From: an uncultured Verrucomicrobiae bacterium
GTDB lineage: Bacteria; Verrucomicrobiota; Verrucomicrobiia; Limisphaerales; J093
Length of the DNA stretch: 64,000 bases
Assembly: GCA_937946835.1 (NCBI GenBank)
Contig: CALFAV010000005.1
Coordinates: forward strand, 1-64,000
Reading direction: 5' to 3'
Numbering within the stretch: position 1 is the stretch's first letter; each line of letters starts with the position of its first letter. Below, piece by piece: positions 1 to 8,450 of this stretch. The position numbers and the translations under genes were made by a program. The notes below the pieces were generated by a model that saw only the letters and a program-made list of their open reading frames with translations, ran no database searches and had not been told where the DNA came from.

Positions 1-1
1 C

Positions 2-199
2 CCGCCGGCGCCTGACCCGCAGCTTGAAGTTTTCCCGGCCCGGGTGCTTGAACCGGCGGTCGCGCGCGTGTCCGGTGCGCACCTCGAGCCACCGACGCAA
101 GGAGCCGGTCCGCCGTCCCTGCAGCCGAAGCCCGCCCCGGCGCCGACGTTGGTGTGGCTCAAATCTGGCCATCCGCCTGCCCACGCGGTAAGAGTCTGA
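2..199 (+). CDS. 3' end of an unidentified CDS (partial, proline-rich C-terminus)
   Basis: An open frame enters from the left edge and stops at TGA 197-199, giving 65 residues rich in Pro, Ala and Val that end in HPPAHAVRV. It lies on the same strand as the next gene, 16 bases upstream of it, which fits the tail of an operon partner. The composition resembles the proline-rich tail of the following protein. No domain is visible, and a chance open frame in GC-rich DNA cannot be excluded. Confidence 0.35.
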   Translation, partial: PPAPDPQLEVFPARVLEPAVARVSGAHLEPPTQGAGPPSLQPKPAPAPTLVWLKSGHPPAHAVRV

Positions 200-215
200 C
201 CCGGCATCGCTGCTG

Positions 216-2975
216 ATGCCGCAGCCAGACGTGGGCGAGACCGTCCAACCAAACTCCGGTCCTCCTGCGGGCGGAAAACGGCCTCCTCCGCCCGGGGGAG
301 GTGTTTTTTTGCTGGTGGTACTGTCCCTGGCCGCGGCCTGGGTCGCCGCCGGCTCGGTGGGCCTGATGGCGCATCCGCTGCGACGCATTGTCGCGGGACT
401 TTTGTTGGTGGGCGGGGTGCTGTCCGCGTTGCCGCCGGCCGCCGTCATGGGACCGGGCTGGCGAAAGCAGTGGGGCTGGCTCCTGGCCGCGGGGGCGCTG
501 CTGGCGGCGCCGTTTCCGGTCATCAACGTGCTGGCGGCCGGTCTGGTCCTGGGTGCGGCGGCGACCGCTGCGCAGTCCGGGGAAGGCCGGCGCGTGTTTG
601 GGGCGGGCGCGCAGGCGGTGCTGGTGTTCGCGTTGTACCTGTTCGCGGTGACGTTGGTGCCGTGGGGCTGGTGGGCCGCCGACCACCTGGCCCGGCTGCT
701 GGGCCGGGTCGTCAGTCTGGCCGGACCCTGGCCGTTGGAGGTCGGGCGCACGTATGCGGGGTTGGATTACCTGGTGCTCTCGACCACGTTTTGTGTCTTG
801 CTCGCCCGACAGTCCGGCCGGCGCGGATTCCGCTTCTGGAGCGCGCTGGTGCTGAGTGTGGGTTTGGTACACCTGGCGTACCTGTTCGCCGTGGCCGGTT
901 TCCCCCGCTGGCGGGAGTGGTTGCCCACCCTGGTCACGCCGCCCCGCCTCCCCGGGCTGGCGCCCACGACCAAGTCCCTCGCGGAGATTGTGCTCTGGCA
1001 ATTGCCGTGGCTGGGACTGGTGTTGCACCTGCCGCTGGTGGGCTGGTGGACCTGGCGGCTGGGCCGGCCGGGAATCAGCACGGAGGCAGGCTCACCCCCC
1101 GTCGCCAAACCGGCCGCCGGCCTTCCGCTTCTGCCGCGCTGGTCCTGGGTTGCCCTGCTCCTGGCCGTGGCGGTGCCGGGGGTGATGTTGCTCAACCTCC
1201 GGCCGCTGAGTCTCAAGGGCCGCAAAATTGTGGTGTACGAAAAGGGCTTTCTGAACTGGCTCAAGCCCCGGCACGGCGACTACGGCCGGCTCAGCGTGGG
1301 GATGTACGGGATGTGGCCCGCGTTTTGCGCCAGCTACGGCGCGCAGTGTGTGATTTCGCCCGATCTTGCAGAGCCGGACCTGGCCGGGGCGGATTTGCTG
1401 GTTCTGATCTTTCCGAACCGACCGTGGGAACCGGGCCAGTTGGAGCGCATCCAGCGCTTTGTTTCCGCCGGCGGCACCCTGCTGGTGCTGGGCGAGCACA
1501 CGGTGCGCGAAAAGGACGGCGGCAATCGGTTCAACGAAGTGCTCGGTCCCACCGCGATGCAGGTGGCCTTTGACTCGGCCATGTTTGCCGTGGGCGGCTG
1601 GTTGCACTCGTACCAGGCGCTGGCCCACCCGGCCGCCCTGGGCCTCCGGGATGACCGCAATCAGTTTGGCGTGGTCATCGGCGCCTCGGTTGAAGCCGGC
1701 TGGCCCGCGCGCCCGCTGCTGGTGGGACGCTGGGGCTGGGCCGATCCGGGCGATGTGACCAACGACGAAACCCGCGGCGGCTCGATGATGGGCAACCAGA
1801 AGTACGACGCCGGGGAGCGTCTGGGCGACGTGCTCTTGGCCGCCGAGCAACGCTGGGGCCGCGGCCGCGTGGTGGTCTTCGGCGACACGTCCGGCTTCAC
1901 CAACGGCATCCTCGTTGGTTCGCATCAGTACGTGGCGGCGCTGCTGGCCACGTTGTGCCAAAAGATCGAGTTTGGCGCCGGCCGGATGGTGGCCGCCCTG
2001 GCGGGGTGTCTGTTGCTGGCCGGGTGGGTTTGGCGTCAGCCCCGGCCCGGCCGGCTGCTGAGCGTCGCCCTCGTGTTCGGAGCCGCCACCTGGGGCGCGG
2101 CTGCCTGGTCGGCGGCCCGGGCCAATCTGGTCCCGGACGGCCGCGGCGCGCAGCCCAACAACCTGGCCTACCTGGACAGCACGCACGCGGAGCGGGTCAG
2201 CGGCGAGTCCTGGCGTCCCAACGGCCTGGGCGGGCTCCAGCTCACCCTGATGCGCAACGGGTACCTGGTGTTGAGCCTGCCAGAGTTCACCGCGCGGCGG
2301 CTGGAAGGGGCCGGATTGCTGGTCTGCGCCGCGCCGGGCCGTCCGTTCACCGCGCGCGAGCGGGCCGTGGCGCGCAGTTTTGTCGAGCGCGGGGGCATCC
2401 TCATCTTCACCGTGGGCTGGCCGGAAGCGGCCGCCAGCCGACGGCTGCTGGCGGAGCTGGGATTTTTTGTGGGCGGCCGCGGGGCGGCGGAGGGCCGGGG
2501 GCCGGAGCCGAAGCCGTTCGGGCACTTCAAGGCGCCGTACTACAACGGCGGGGATTACATGGCCTACGTGCGCTTCCACGCCGCCTGGGCGGTTGAGTCC
2601 TCCGACCCGAACGCCCAGCCGTTGGCTTACGGCCCCCGCGACCCGCTCACCGGGCGGGACCCGACCGTGATCCTGATGCGGCGCCTGGGTCGGGGCAAGG
2701 TGGTGGTGGTGGCCGACAGTGAATTTGCGACCAACCAGAACCTGGAAAACGAGGGCGGCCAGCCCTTCGAAGGCCTGCGGGAAAACGCGCATTTCTGGCG
2801 CTGGTTGCTCAGCTACCTCAACGACCAACCGGTGTGGATCCCGCCCCGGCCGGAGCCGGAAACGCCCGCCGCGCGGCCGGGGGCCGCGCCACCACCCGGC
2901 GAGCCGTCCCCGGGTACCCCACCCCCGGGCGCCGCTCCCGCCGAAGGCCCGCCACCGGAAGGAGACACGCCATGA
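216..2975 (+). CDS. Large membrane protein with two GATase1/DUF4350-like domains (paralogue 1)
   Basis: 919 residues. After a Pro/Gly-rich N-terminus there are about eight membrane segments (residues 28-310). A soluble alpha/beta domain follows around 335-590, with ADLLVLIFPNRPWEP and then a GGTLLVLGEHT strand-loop typical of DUF4350/class I glutamine-amidotransferase-like folds. A further membrane pair lies at about 588-632 and a second similar domain at 645-870 (GAGLLVCAAPGRPFTARE, ERGGILIF). The tail from 874 is Pro/Ala-rich. No amidotransferase catalytic Cys-His pair is evident, so it is probably a binding or structural fold. The stop overlaps the next start by four bases (ATGA), so the two proteins are likely made together. 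A weak resemblance of the N-terminal membrane part to exosortases, without the catalytic Cys, was noted. Function unknown, possibly envelope or cell-surface related. Confidence 0.75.
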   Translation: MPQPDVGETVQPNSGPPAGGKRPPPPGGGVFLLVVLSLAAAWVAAGSVGLMAHPLRRIVAGLLLVGGVLSALPPAAVMGPGWRKQWGWLLAAGALLAAPFPVINVLAAGLVLGAAATAAQSGEGRRVFGAGAQAVLVFALYLFAVTLVPWGWWAADHLARLLGRVVSLAGPWPLEVGRTYAGLDYLVLSTTFCVLLARQSGRRGFRFWSALVLSVGLVHLAYLFAVAGFPRWREWLPTLVTPPRLPGLAPTTKSLAEIVLWQLPWLGLVLHLPLVGWWTWRLGRPGISTEAGSPPVAKPAAGLPLLPRWSWVALLLAVAVPGVMLLNLRPLSLKGRKIVVYEKGFLNWLKPRHGDYGRLSVGMYGMWPAFCASYGAQCVISPDLAEPDLAGADLLVLIFPNRPWEPGQLERIQRFVSAGGTLLVLGEHTVREKDGGNRFNEVLGPTAMQVAFDSAMFAVGGWLHSYQALAHPAALGLRDDRNQFGVVIGASVEAGWPARPLLVGRWGWADPGDVTNDETRGGSMMGNQKYDAGERLGDVLLAAEQRWGRGRVVVFGDTSGFTNGILVGSHQYVAALLATLCQKIEFGAGRMVAALAGCLLLAGWVWRQPRPGRLLSVALVFGAATWGAAAWSAARANLVPDGRGAQPNNLAYLDSTHAERVSGESWRPNGLGGLQLTLMRNGYLVLSLPEFTARRLEGAGLLVCAAPGRPFTARERAVARSFVERGGILIFTVGWPEAAASRRLLAELGFFVGGRGAAEGRGPEPKPFGHFKAPYYNGGDYMAYVRFHAAWAVESSDPNAQPLAYGPRDPLTGRDPTVILMRRLGRGKVVVVADSEFATNQNLENEGGQPFEGLRENAHFWRWLLSYLNDQPVWIPPRPEPETPAARPGAAPPPGEPSPGTPPPGAAPAEGPPPEGDTP

Positions 2976-5914
2976 AACGACTCTGGCTGGGGTTGTTTCT
3001 GTTGGCGGCGTCCTGGCTCCCGGGCACCGGCTATTACCGGGCCGCGGATTGGGGCGCCTGGGGCCTGCTGGTCGCCGCGGGCCTGGCCTTGCTCTGCTTC
3101 TCACGCCTGGCCGGGCGATGGGGACCGGCCGGGCCGGAGATTTTCGGGCCGCAAGGGATTGTCCCTTGGACCGACCACCGCGGGCTGATGCTGGGGTTGT
3201 TGGCCCCGGCGGTGTGGGTGTTCCCCTGGCCGTATCGGTTGGCGCCCGGGTTGATGGCGCTCGCCGTATTGCTGGCGTGGCGACGGGCGCTGGTGAGTGG
3301 GGCTGGCCTTGAAGTCGGGGACCGGTCGGACCGGTCTTTGACCGGCGGTGTCCGACTGGCGGGAGTTGAAGCGGAAGGCCGGCCCGCGCCAGGGGCGGCA
3401 GAAGCGCGCTCGTTTCGTCTGGCCCTGGCCGAAGGTCTGGCGCTGGGGGGACTGGTCCTGGGGATTCAGGCGCTGGCCCTGCTGGTGTACCGCACGTTCA
3501 CCTCGTACTCCCATGAACTGCCCGCCCCGGTGGCGCAGGTGTTGGGGTTGGTCCTGCGCTGGGCGGGTATCGAGACCGGTGTGGAGGTCGGCGGGGAACA
3601 TCGGGCCCTGATGTTGCCGACCATGCGGCAGGTGCACGCGCTGGGAGCGACCTGGGAACTGCTGGTGGACCCGGGGTTGTGGTGTTTCCTGGTCACCGGC
3701 CTGGTGCTGGTGGCCGGTTGGGCTTTGCAGGGTGGGCGGGCGGTTCGCGGGGTGGCGACGCCGGTTCCCGTGTCGAGCCGAAAGACCCGTCGCAATCGCC
3801 CCCCGCCGCCTTCTCGCGCGCCGTTTTGGCGCGCGCTGGGGCGGCAGCCGTGGGTGCGGTTGGGGCTGGCCTGGGCCGGCGCGGCGCTGGTGTGGCTGCC
3901 GCTGCGGGTGTTGCTGCTGGCCGGGGTGATGGTGCACCGGGCGTTGTTGACCGAGTACGACGCGCCGCTGGACCTGATGCGGCCGTTTTGGAATGGCTGG
4001 GTGTTGCTGGGGCTGGGCTTGCCGCTGGTCTGGCTGCAGGCGCGCTGGCTGGGCGGTACGTGGAGGACGCTGGAGGTGAAGCACGGCCCCACCGTCCCCG
4101 TGCCACCGCTACCAACTGCGAAGGATGATTCCCTGACCGGCTCCGGGACGACGGTTGCCCTCCGTCCGGCGGGGATCGGGAAAGGGCTGGCGCCGGTGTG
4201 GGGAGGTGTGGTGCTGGTGACGCTGGGGGTGGTGTGGGACCCGGTGGGCACCCGCCAGGCGGGGCGCGTGGCCGTGGACGAGTACCATTCGAAGTGGGAG
4301 CCGACCGACCGGCCGTTCGACACCGAGTGGTACGGGCACTTGTCCGGGTACAACTACGCCTGCATTTACGATTATTGCTCGCGGTTTTTTCAGATGTCGC
4401 GGCTGACCGCGCCGCTGGACGACCGGACGCTGGCCGAGCTGGACGTGCTGGTGCTCAAGGTGCCCACCGCGCCCTACACGGCGGCGGAGATCGAGGCGGT
4501 GGTCCGGTTCGTCAAGCGGGGCGGGGGGCTGCTGTTGATCGGCGAGCACACCGACGTGTTCGGCACCGGCTACCATCTCAACGCCCTCGCCCGGCGTTTC
4601 GGGTTCGAGTACCGCTACGACTGCCTCTTCGGCATTGACTCGGTTTTCGAGCAGTACTACGTGCCGCCGTTTGTCCCGCACCCGGTGGTTCGGTATGTGC
4701 GGGGGATGGATTTTGCGACCTCGTGTTCCCTGCGCCCCTTCCAGCCCTGGCGCGGGCGCAGCGTCATCACCTCGACCGGGCTGAAAAACGCCCTGGCGGA
4801 TTACCACGTGAGCAATTTCTACCCCCAGGCGGTGGACCGGGCCGAGATGCGCTACGGGGCCTTTGTACAGTTGTGGGCCGTGCGGCAGGGGCGCGGTCGG
4901 GTGCTGGCGTTCACCGACTCCACGATCTTTTCGAACTTCTGCACCTTCGAGCCGGGCAAGGCGGAGTTGATGCTCGGGATGTTGGAGTGGCTCAATCACC
5001 GGGACCGCTGGGGCCAGGTGCGCCCGTGGCTGCTGCTCGCGGGGGGGCTGTTGGTCGGGGCGGGGCTGGGACGGCGGCGAAACGCTGGGGTGCGCCGGGG
5101 CCTGATCGTGGCGGGCAGCGCCGGCTTGTGCGCACTCACCCTCGCGGCCGTGCGCGAGATCCAGCGCCGCCAGTTCCCGCCGCCCGCGCCGCTGCGCCCG
5201 TGGGTGCAGGTGACGGTGGACCGCACCGCCTGCGAGGGGCCGCTGTCCAAGAATGGGTTCATCGAGGGAAAGAGCAATGGCTTCGGCATCTTCGAGCGGT
5301 GGATTTTGCGCCTGGGCTATTTCACCCGGCGGGAAACGGGGCTGTCCGCGCTGGCCGGCGACCTGGTGGTCTTTATGTATCCGACCCGCGCGGTGAGTGG
5401 GTCCTACGTGAAAGCCCTGGAACGGTACGTGGCCGACGGGGGCCGGGTACTGGTCTTGGACTCGGCGGAGAACACCAATTCGACCGCGGCGGCGTTGCTC
5501 GCACCGTTCGGGCTGGCGTTGGGAGCCCACCCGCAACCGGATGGCACGTTGAACCCCGGGGCCGGGCTTCCCGCTATTCCCGTCCAGGCGGCCCGACAAG
5601 TTACGGGGGGAACCGCCTTCAGTCATTTGCATGGGCGGCCGGTCGCTGCGGCGGTGCGGCACGGCCGGGGCACGGTCACGGTCCTGGGCATCGGCGCGCG
5701 GTTTACGGACGTGCGCATGGGTGTGACCGGCGATGTGGAGCCGGACGCGGCGTTGCGGCAGGTGTACGATTACCAGTTCGGGCTGCTGCGCCGGATCATC
5801 GAGGGGCCCTGGCCGCCGGCGACGGGTGATGAAGCGGGCGCCGCCTCGTTGGCCCCCGACGATGCTCTGGTTCGCTCAAAACTGGAGGGCGGGGCTGGCA
5901 GGTCGGCACCGTGA
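2972..5914 (+). CDS. Large membrane protein with two GATase1/DUF4350-like domains (paralogue 2)
   Basis: 980 residues from ATG 2972. This start has GGAG about eight bases upstream, overlaps the previous stop (ATGA) and opens with a hydrophobic segment, MKRLWLGLFLLAASWLPG. The architecture repeats the upstream protein. A multi-pass N-terminal membrane region (1-430) precedes a soluble domain near 436-675 with LDVLVLKVPTAPYTAAE and GGGLLLIGEHTDVFG. A membrane pair follows near 683-730 and a second domain near 743-960 (GDLVVFMYPTRAV, DGGRVLVLDSAENTN). The two genes are therefore paralogues by tandem duplication, and each contains an internally repeated domain. The motif WLPLRVLLLAGVMVHRA recalls the Arg-containing helix of exosortases, but this is weak. 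Function unknown; the pairing suggests a heteromeric membrane complex. Confidence 0.75.
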   Translation: MKRLWLGLFLLAASWLPGTGYYRAADWGAWGLLVAAGLALLCFSRLAGRWGPAGPEIFGPQGIVPWTDHRGLMLGLLAPAVWVFPWPYRLAPGLMALAVLLAWRRALVSGAGLEVGDRSDRSLTGGVRLAGVEAEGRPAPGAAEARSFRLALAEGLALGGLVLGIQALALLVYRTFTSYSHELPAPVAQVLGLVLRWAGIETGVEVGGEHRALMLPTMRQVHALGATWELLVDPGLWCFLVTGLVLVAGWALQGGRAVRGVATPVPVSSRKTRRNRPPPPSRAPFWRALGRQPWVRLGLAWAGAALVWLPLRVLLLAGVMVHRALLTEYDAPLDLMRPFWNGWVLLGLGLPLVWLQARWLGGTWRTLEVKHGPTVPVPPLPTAKDDSLTGSGTTVALRPAGIGKGLAPVWGGVVLVTLGVVWDPVGTRQAGRVAVDEYHSKWEPTDRPFDTEWYGHLSGYNYACIYDYCSRFFQMSRLTAPLDDRTLAELDVLVLKVPTAPYTAAEIEAVVRFVKRGGGLLLIGEHTDVFGTGYHLNALARRFGFEYRYDCLFGIDSVFEQYYVPPFVPHPVVRYVRGMDFATSCSLRPFQPWRGRSVITSTGLKNALADYHVSNFYPQAVDRAEMRYGAFVQLWAVRQGRGRVLAFTDSTIFSNFCTFEPGKAELMLGMLEWLNHRDRWGQVRPWLLLAGGLLVGAGLGRRRNAGVRRGLIVAGSAGLCALTLAAVREIQRRQFPPPAPLRPWVQVTVDRTACEGPLSKNGFIEGKSNGFGIFERWILRLGYFTRRETGLSALAGDLVVFMYPTRAVSGSYVKALERYVADGGRVLVLDSAENTNSTAAALLAPFGLALGAHPQPDGTLNPGAGLPAIPVQAARQVTGGTAFSHLHGRPVAAAVRHGRGTVTVLGIGARFTDVRMGVTGDVEPDAALRQVYDYQFGLLRRIIEGPWPPATGDEAGAASLAPDDALVRSKLEGGAGRSAP

Positions 5915-5968
5915 CTTGCCGACCGGTGTTCCGGAGGTGGAGGCGATTCAAAGCGCCGGTTTTTGCCG

Positions 5969-5996
5969 TTGCGCGGCAGGGGACGGCCGGTAAGTT
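5969..5996 (+). promoter_or_regulatory. Putative sigma-70 promoter of tRNA-Gln
   Basis: TTGCGC (5969-5974), 16 bases, TAAGTT (5991-5996), ending 13 bases before the mature tRNA. The -10 box matches TAAGTT/TAAGCT seen upstream of other genes in the window. Judged by eye only. Confidence 0.4.
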
Positions 5997-6009
5997 TGCC
6001 CGGCGGGGT

Positions 6010-6083
6010 TGTCCGATGGTGTAACGGTAGCACAGGGGTCTTTGGAGCCCTTAGTCCAGGTTCGAATCCTGGTCGGACAGCCA
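6010..6083 (+). tRNA. tRNA-Gln (anticodon TTG), CCA encoded
   Basis: Cloverleaf of 74 bases. Acceptor TGTCCGA pairs with TCGGACA, the T-arm is GGTTCGAATCC-like, and the anticodon loop CTTTGGA places TTG at 34-36. The discriminator is G and CCA is encoded at 6081-6083. It stands alone between the membrane-protein pair and the convergent small gene/ispF pair. Confidence 0.95.
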
Positions 6084-6145
6084 AGTGTGGGGGCTGTTTG
6101 CTGCCCTCACATCCCCGGGGGCTCCCCCTTGTGCCTGCAGCGCGC

Positions 6146-6418
6146 TCAGACCCGAGCCTCGGGAAAGCGCTCCCGGATGCGCCGGCGCAAGTGCGCCAGG
6201 TCGTCCGGGTGAAGCAAGCGGCGGTGGACCCGGCGCGTCACTGCGTCCAGCAGGTTCAACCAGTCCTCCAGTTCGGGCCGGGGCAGCGGCTGCCAGGTCT
6301 CGAAGCGCCGCGCGCGGACAAAGAACCGCCATTCCCCGCCGATGTGCCGGACGTACACCTCGCGGCGTTCACCTTCCGGCGTGCGAATTTTCCAGGAAAT
6401 TTCCGCTTTGGCCGACAT
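6146..6418 (-). CDS. Small conserved-looking protein downstream of ispF
   Basis: 90 residues from ATG 6418 (MSAKAEISWKIRTPEGERRE). An earlier in-frame start at 6460 would overlap the end of ispF and is less likely. The sequence has a beta-rich first half (VYVRHIGGEWRFFVRARRFE) and a basic helical C-terminus with LLDAVTRRVHRRLLHPDD. It follows ispF by 22 bases on the same strand, so the two are probably co-transcribed. It has no signal peptide or membrane segment. I do not recognise the family; the coding appearance and operon position support a real gene. Confidence 0.6.
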   Translation of the reverse strand: MSAKAEISWKIRTPEGERREVYVRHIGGEWRFFVRARRFETWQPLPRPELEDWLNLLDAVTRRVHRRLLHPDDLAHLRRRIRERFPEARV

Positions 6419-6440
6419 CCCGGGCAGCGCGGTCTGAGCG

Positions 6441-6920
6441 TCAACGGGGCAGGTCCACACACGCCACGGCCATCGCGGCGATACCCTCGCCGCGGCCGAG
6501 GAAGCCCAGGCCCTCGTTGGTTGTGGCCTTGATGCCCACCCGGCCGGGATGAACCTCCAGCGCCTCGGAGAGCTTGTGCTTCATGACGCGGATGTGCGGG
6601 GCCAGCCGGGGCTCCTGGGCAATCAGTGTGCAGTCCACGTTCACCACCCGCCCGCTGTGCAGGTGGAGCATCCGCACGGCCTCGTGTAGGAAGACCAGAC
6701 TCGAGGCGCCTTTCCAGCGCGGGTCGGTGTTGGGGAAGAACTGACCGATGTCGCCCTCGCCCATCGCGCCGAACAACGCGTCGCACAAGGCGTGAATCAG
6801 CACATCCGCGTCCGAATGGCCCTCCAGTCCTTTGTCATGGGGAATTTCCACGCCGCCCAGGACCAGGCGGCGTCCGGAGACCAACCGATGCACGTCGTAA
6901 CCGATGCCCACGTGGATCAT
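6441..6920 (-). CDS. ispF: 2-C-methyl-D-erythritol 2,4-cyclodiphosphate synthase
   Basis: Cytoplasmic enzyme of the non-mevalonate isoprenoid pathway. It cyclises CDP-methylerythritol 2-phosphate to MEcPP with release of CMP. 159 residues, the usual length, from ATG 6920 (MIHVGIGYDVHRL); open sequence upstream of this Met is unlike the family. The zinc ligands are visible as D9 and H11 in GYDVHRL and H43 in HSDADVLIHAL. The motif KATTNEGLGFLGRGEGIAA near the C-terminus is also typical. It is followed by a 90-residue unknown gene and preceded by tRNA-Phe on the same strand. Confidence 0.95.
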   Translation of the reverse strand: MIHVGIGYDVHRLVSGRRLVLGGVEIPHDKGLEGHSDADVLIHALCDALFGAMGEGDIGQFFPNTDPRWKGASSLVFLHEAVRMLHLHSGRVVNVDCTLIAQEPRLAPHIRVMKHKLSEALEVHPGRVGIKATTNEGLGFLGRGEGIAAMAVACVDLPR

Positions 6921-6993
6921 GGCCGGAGAGTAGGGGAACCGGGGCGCGGGAGTAAATCGCGAAGGCTGGCCGGGCGTGCGCCACGCACCGAAG

Positions 6994-7069
<76 letters not shown>

Positions 7070-7082
7070 GGCGCGGCGTTGA

Positions 7083-7112
7083 GTTATAACCCCCGGCGAC
7101 GCCCCTTGGCAA
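7083..7112 (-). promoter_or_regulatory. Putative sigma-70 promoter of tRNA-Phe
   Basis: On the minus strand: TTGCCA (7112-7107), 18 bases, TATAAC (7088-7083), ending 13 bases before the tRNA 5' end. This is one of the best consensus -10 boxes in the window. Confidence 0.55.
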
Positions 7113-7379
7113 GGTGACAGTTGCTTCGCGCCCGAGACCGGGGCGGCCGCGGTTCTTTTGCTCATCGGCAGCCGGCTCCGCAAAGTGCTGGCGGAGCGGT
7201 GGGGTCGGGGCCGTGGGTGCCTTTTCCGAATCGGCTTCTGGAACGGAACACGGCGCGGACCTGCAAACGACCGCACCCGCGGCGGGCCGAGGGTTTTCGG
7301 AAACCCCCCGGCTCGGAGCGGAAAAAACCAGGGGAAAGCCGCGGCCAATCGGCGAACCACAAAAAATTGCAGATACTAG

Positions 7380-7407
7380 TTGCAACGAAAGTCGCGATTG
7401 CTAAGCT
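7380..7407 (+). promoter_or_regulatory. Putative promoter of the ribosomal super-operon
   Basis: TTGCAA (7380-7385), 16 bases, TAAGCT (7402-7407). It lies in an AT-richer patch about 70 bases upstream of rpsL, the first gene of the cluster. The TAAGCT box is identical to that before accB. A second, weaker candidate is TATAAA at 7440-7445, without a good -35. The rest of 7113-7379 holds no recognisable gene. Confidence 0.45.
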
Positions 7408-7420
7408 TGTCGCCTCTTTT

Positions 7421-7436
7421 CGCCCGCCGGCGGGCG
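7421..7436. repeat. Perfect 16-base palindrome in the rpsL leader
   Basis: CGCCCGCCGGCGGGCG is its own reverse complement. It lies between the proposed promoter and rpsL, just upstream of GGTATAAAAG. It could form a leader stem or be an operator; neither role is shown. Confidence 0.5.
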
Positions 7437-7477
7437 GGGTATAAAAGCCGTCGCCGCCGGTGGGCGTGTTTATCGCG

Positions 7478-7894
<417 letters not shown>

Positions 7895-7906
7895 TCGAAT
7901 TCACGT

Positions 7907-8380
7907 ATGTCTCGCCGTCGTCGCGCCGTCAAACGACCGATCAGCCCCGACCCCAAGTACAATTCGCCCTTGGTGTCGCGGCTGGTGAACATCGTGATGC
8001 GCTGTGGCAAGCGCAGCACGGCCCAGCGCATCGTGTACGGGGCCTTTGATGAAATTGCGGCCAAGAACCCCACGACCCACCCGTTGGACATTCTCCAGCG
8101 GGCCGTGGACAACGCCAAGCCGCGCCTGGAGGTCAAGCCGCGCCGCGTGGGCGGGGCCACTTACCAGGTGCCGTTGGAAGTGCCTCCGGACCGCCAGCTA
8201 TCCCTGGCCATGCGTTGGATCGTGAGTTTTGCCGATGCCCGGAAGGGGCAACCGATGGTCAAGGCGCTGGCCGCCGAGATTCTGGATGCCTACCAGGGTC
8301 AGGGCAGCGCGATCCGCAAACGGGATGACGTGCACAAGATGGCCCAAGCCAACAAAGCCTTTGCCCATTTCCGCTGGTAA
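7907..8380 (+). CDS. rpsG: 30S ribosomal protein S7
   Basis: Primary 16S rRNA binder that nucleates the head of the 30S subunit. 157 residues, normal length, starting [18 protein letters not shown] and containing the family core [15 protein letters not shown] and [16 protein letters not shown]. It starts 12 bases after rpsL and precedes fusA by 70 bases, the usual str-operon order. Confidence 0.98.
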   Translation: MSRRRRAVKRPISPDPKYNSPLVSRLVNIVMRCGKRSTAQRIVYGAFDEIAAKNPTTHPLDILQRAVDNAKPRLEVKPRRVGGATYQVPLEVPPDRQLSLAMRWIVSFADARKGQPMVKALAAEILDAYQGQGSAIRKRDDVHKMAQANKAFAHFRW

Positions 8381-8450
8381 CCGAATCGGGAACGGGCGCC
8401 CCGAAGGCCGTGGTCAATCGGGGCGTTTTTGTTCCCCTGAACACGAAACC

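Noticed and set aside
216-2975. Assignment of the first membrane protein as an active exosortase
   Set aside because: The helix corresponding to the catalytic Cys-Ser-Gly reads YAG, and the Arg/His positions could not be placed with confidence.
1092-3104. Long minus-strand frame antisense to the first membrane protein
   Set aside because: Arg/Pro/Gly-rich with no domain; the plus-strand frame has clear membrane segments and domain repeats.
7440-7445. TATAAA upstream of rpsL as the main promoter
   Set aside because: There is no convincing -35 box 16-18 bases upstream. TTGCAA-N16-TAAGCT further upstream fits the local pattern better.
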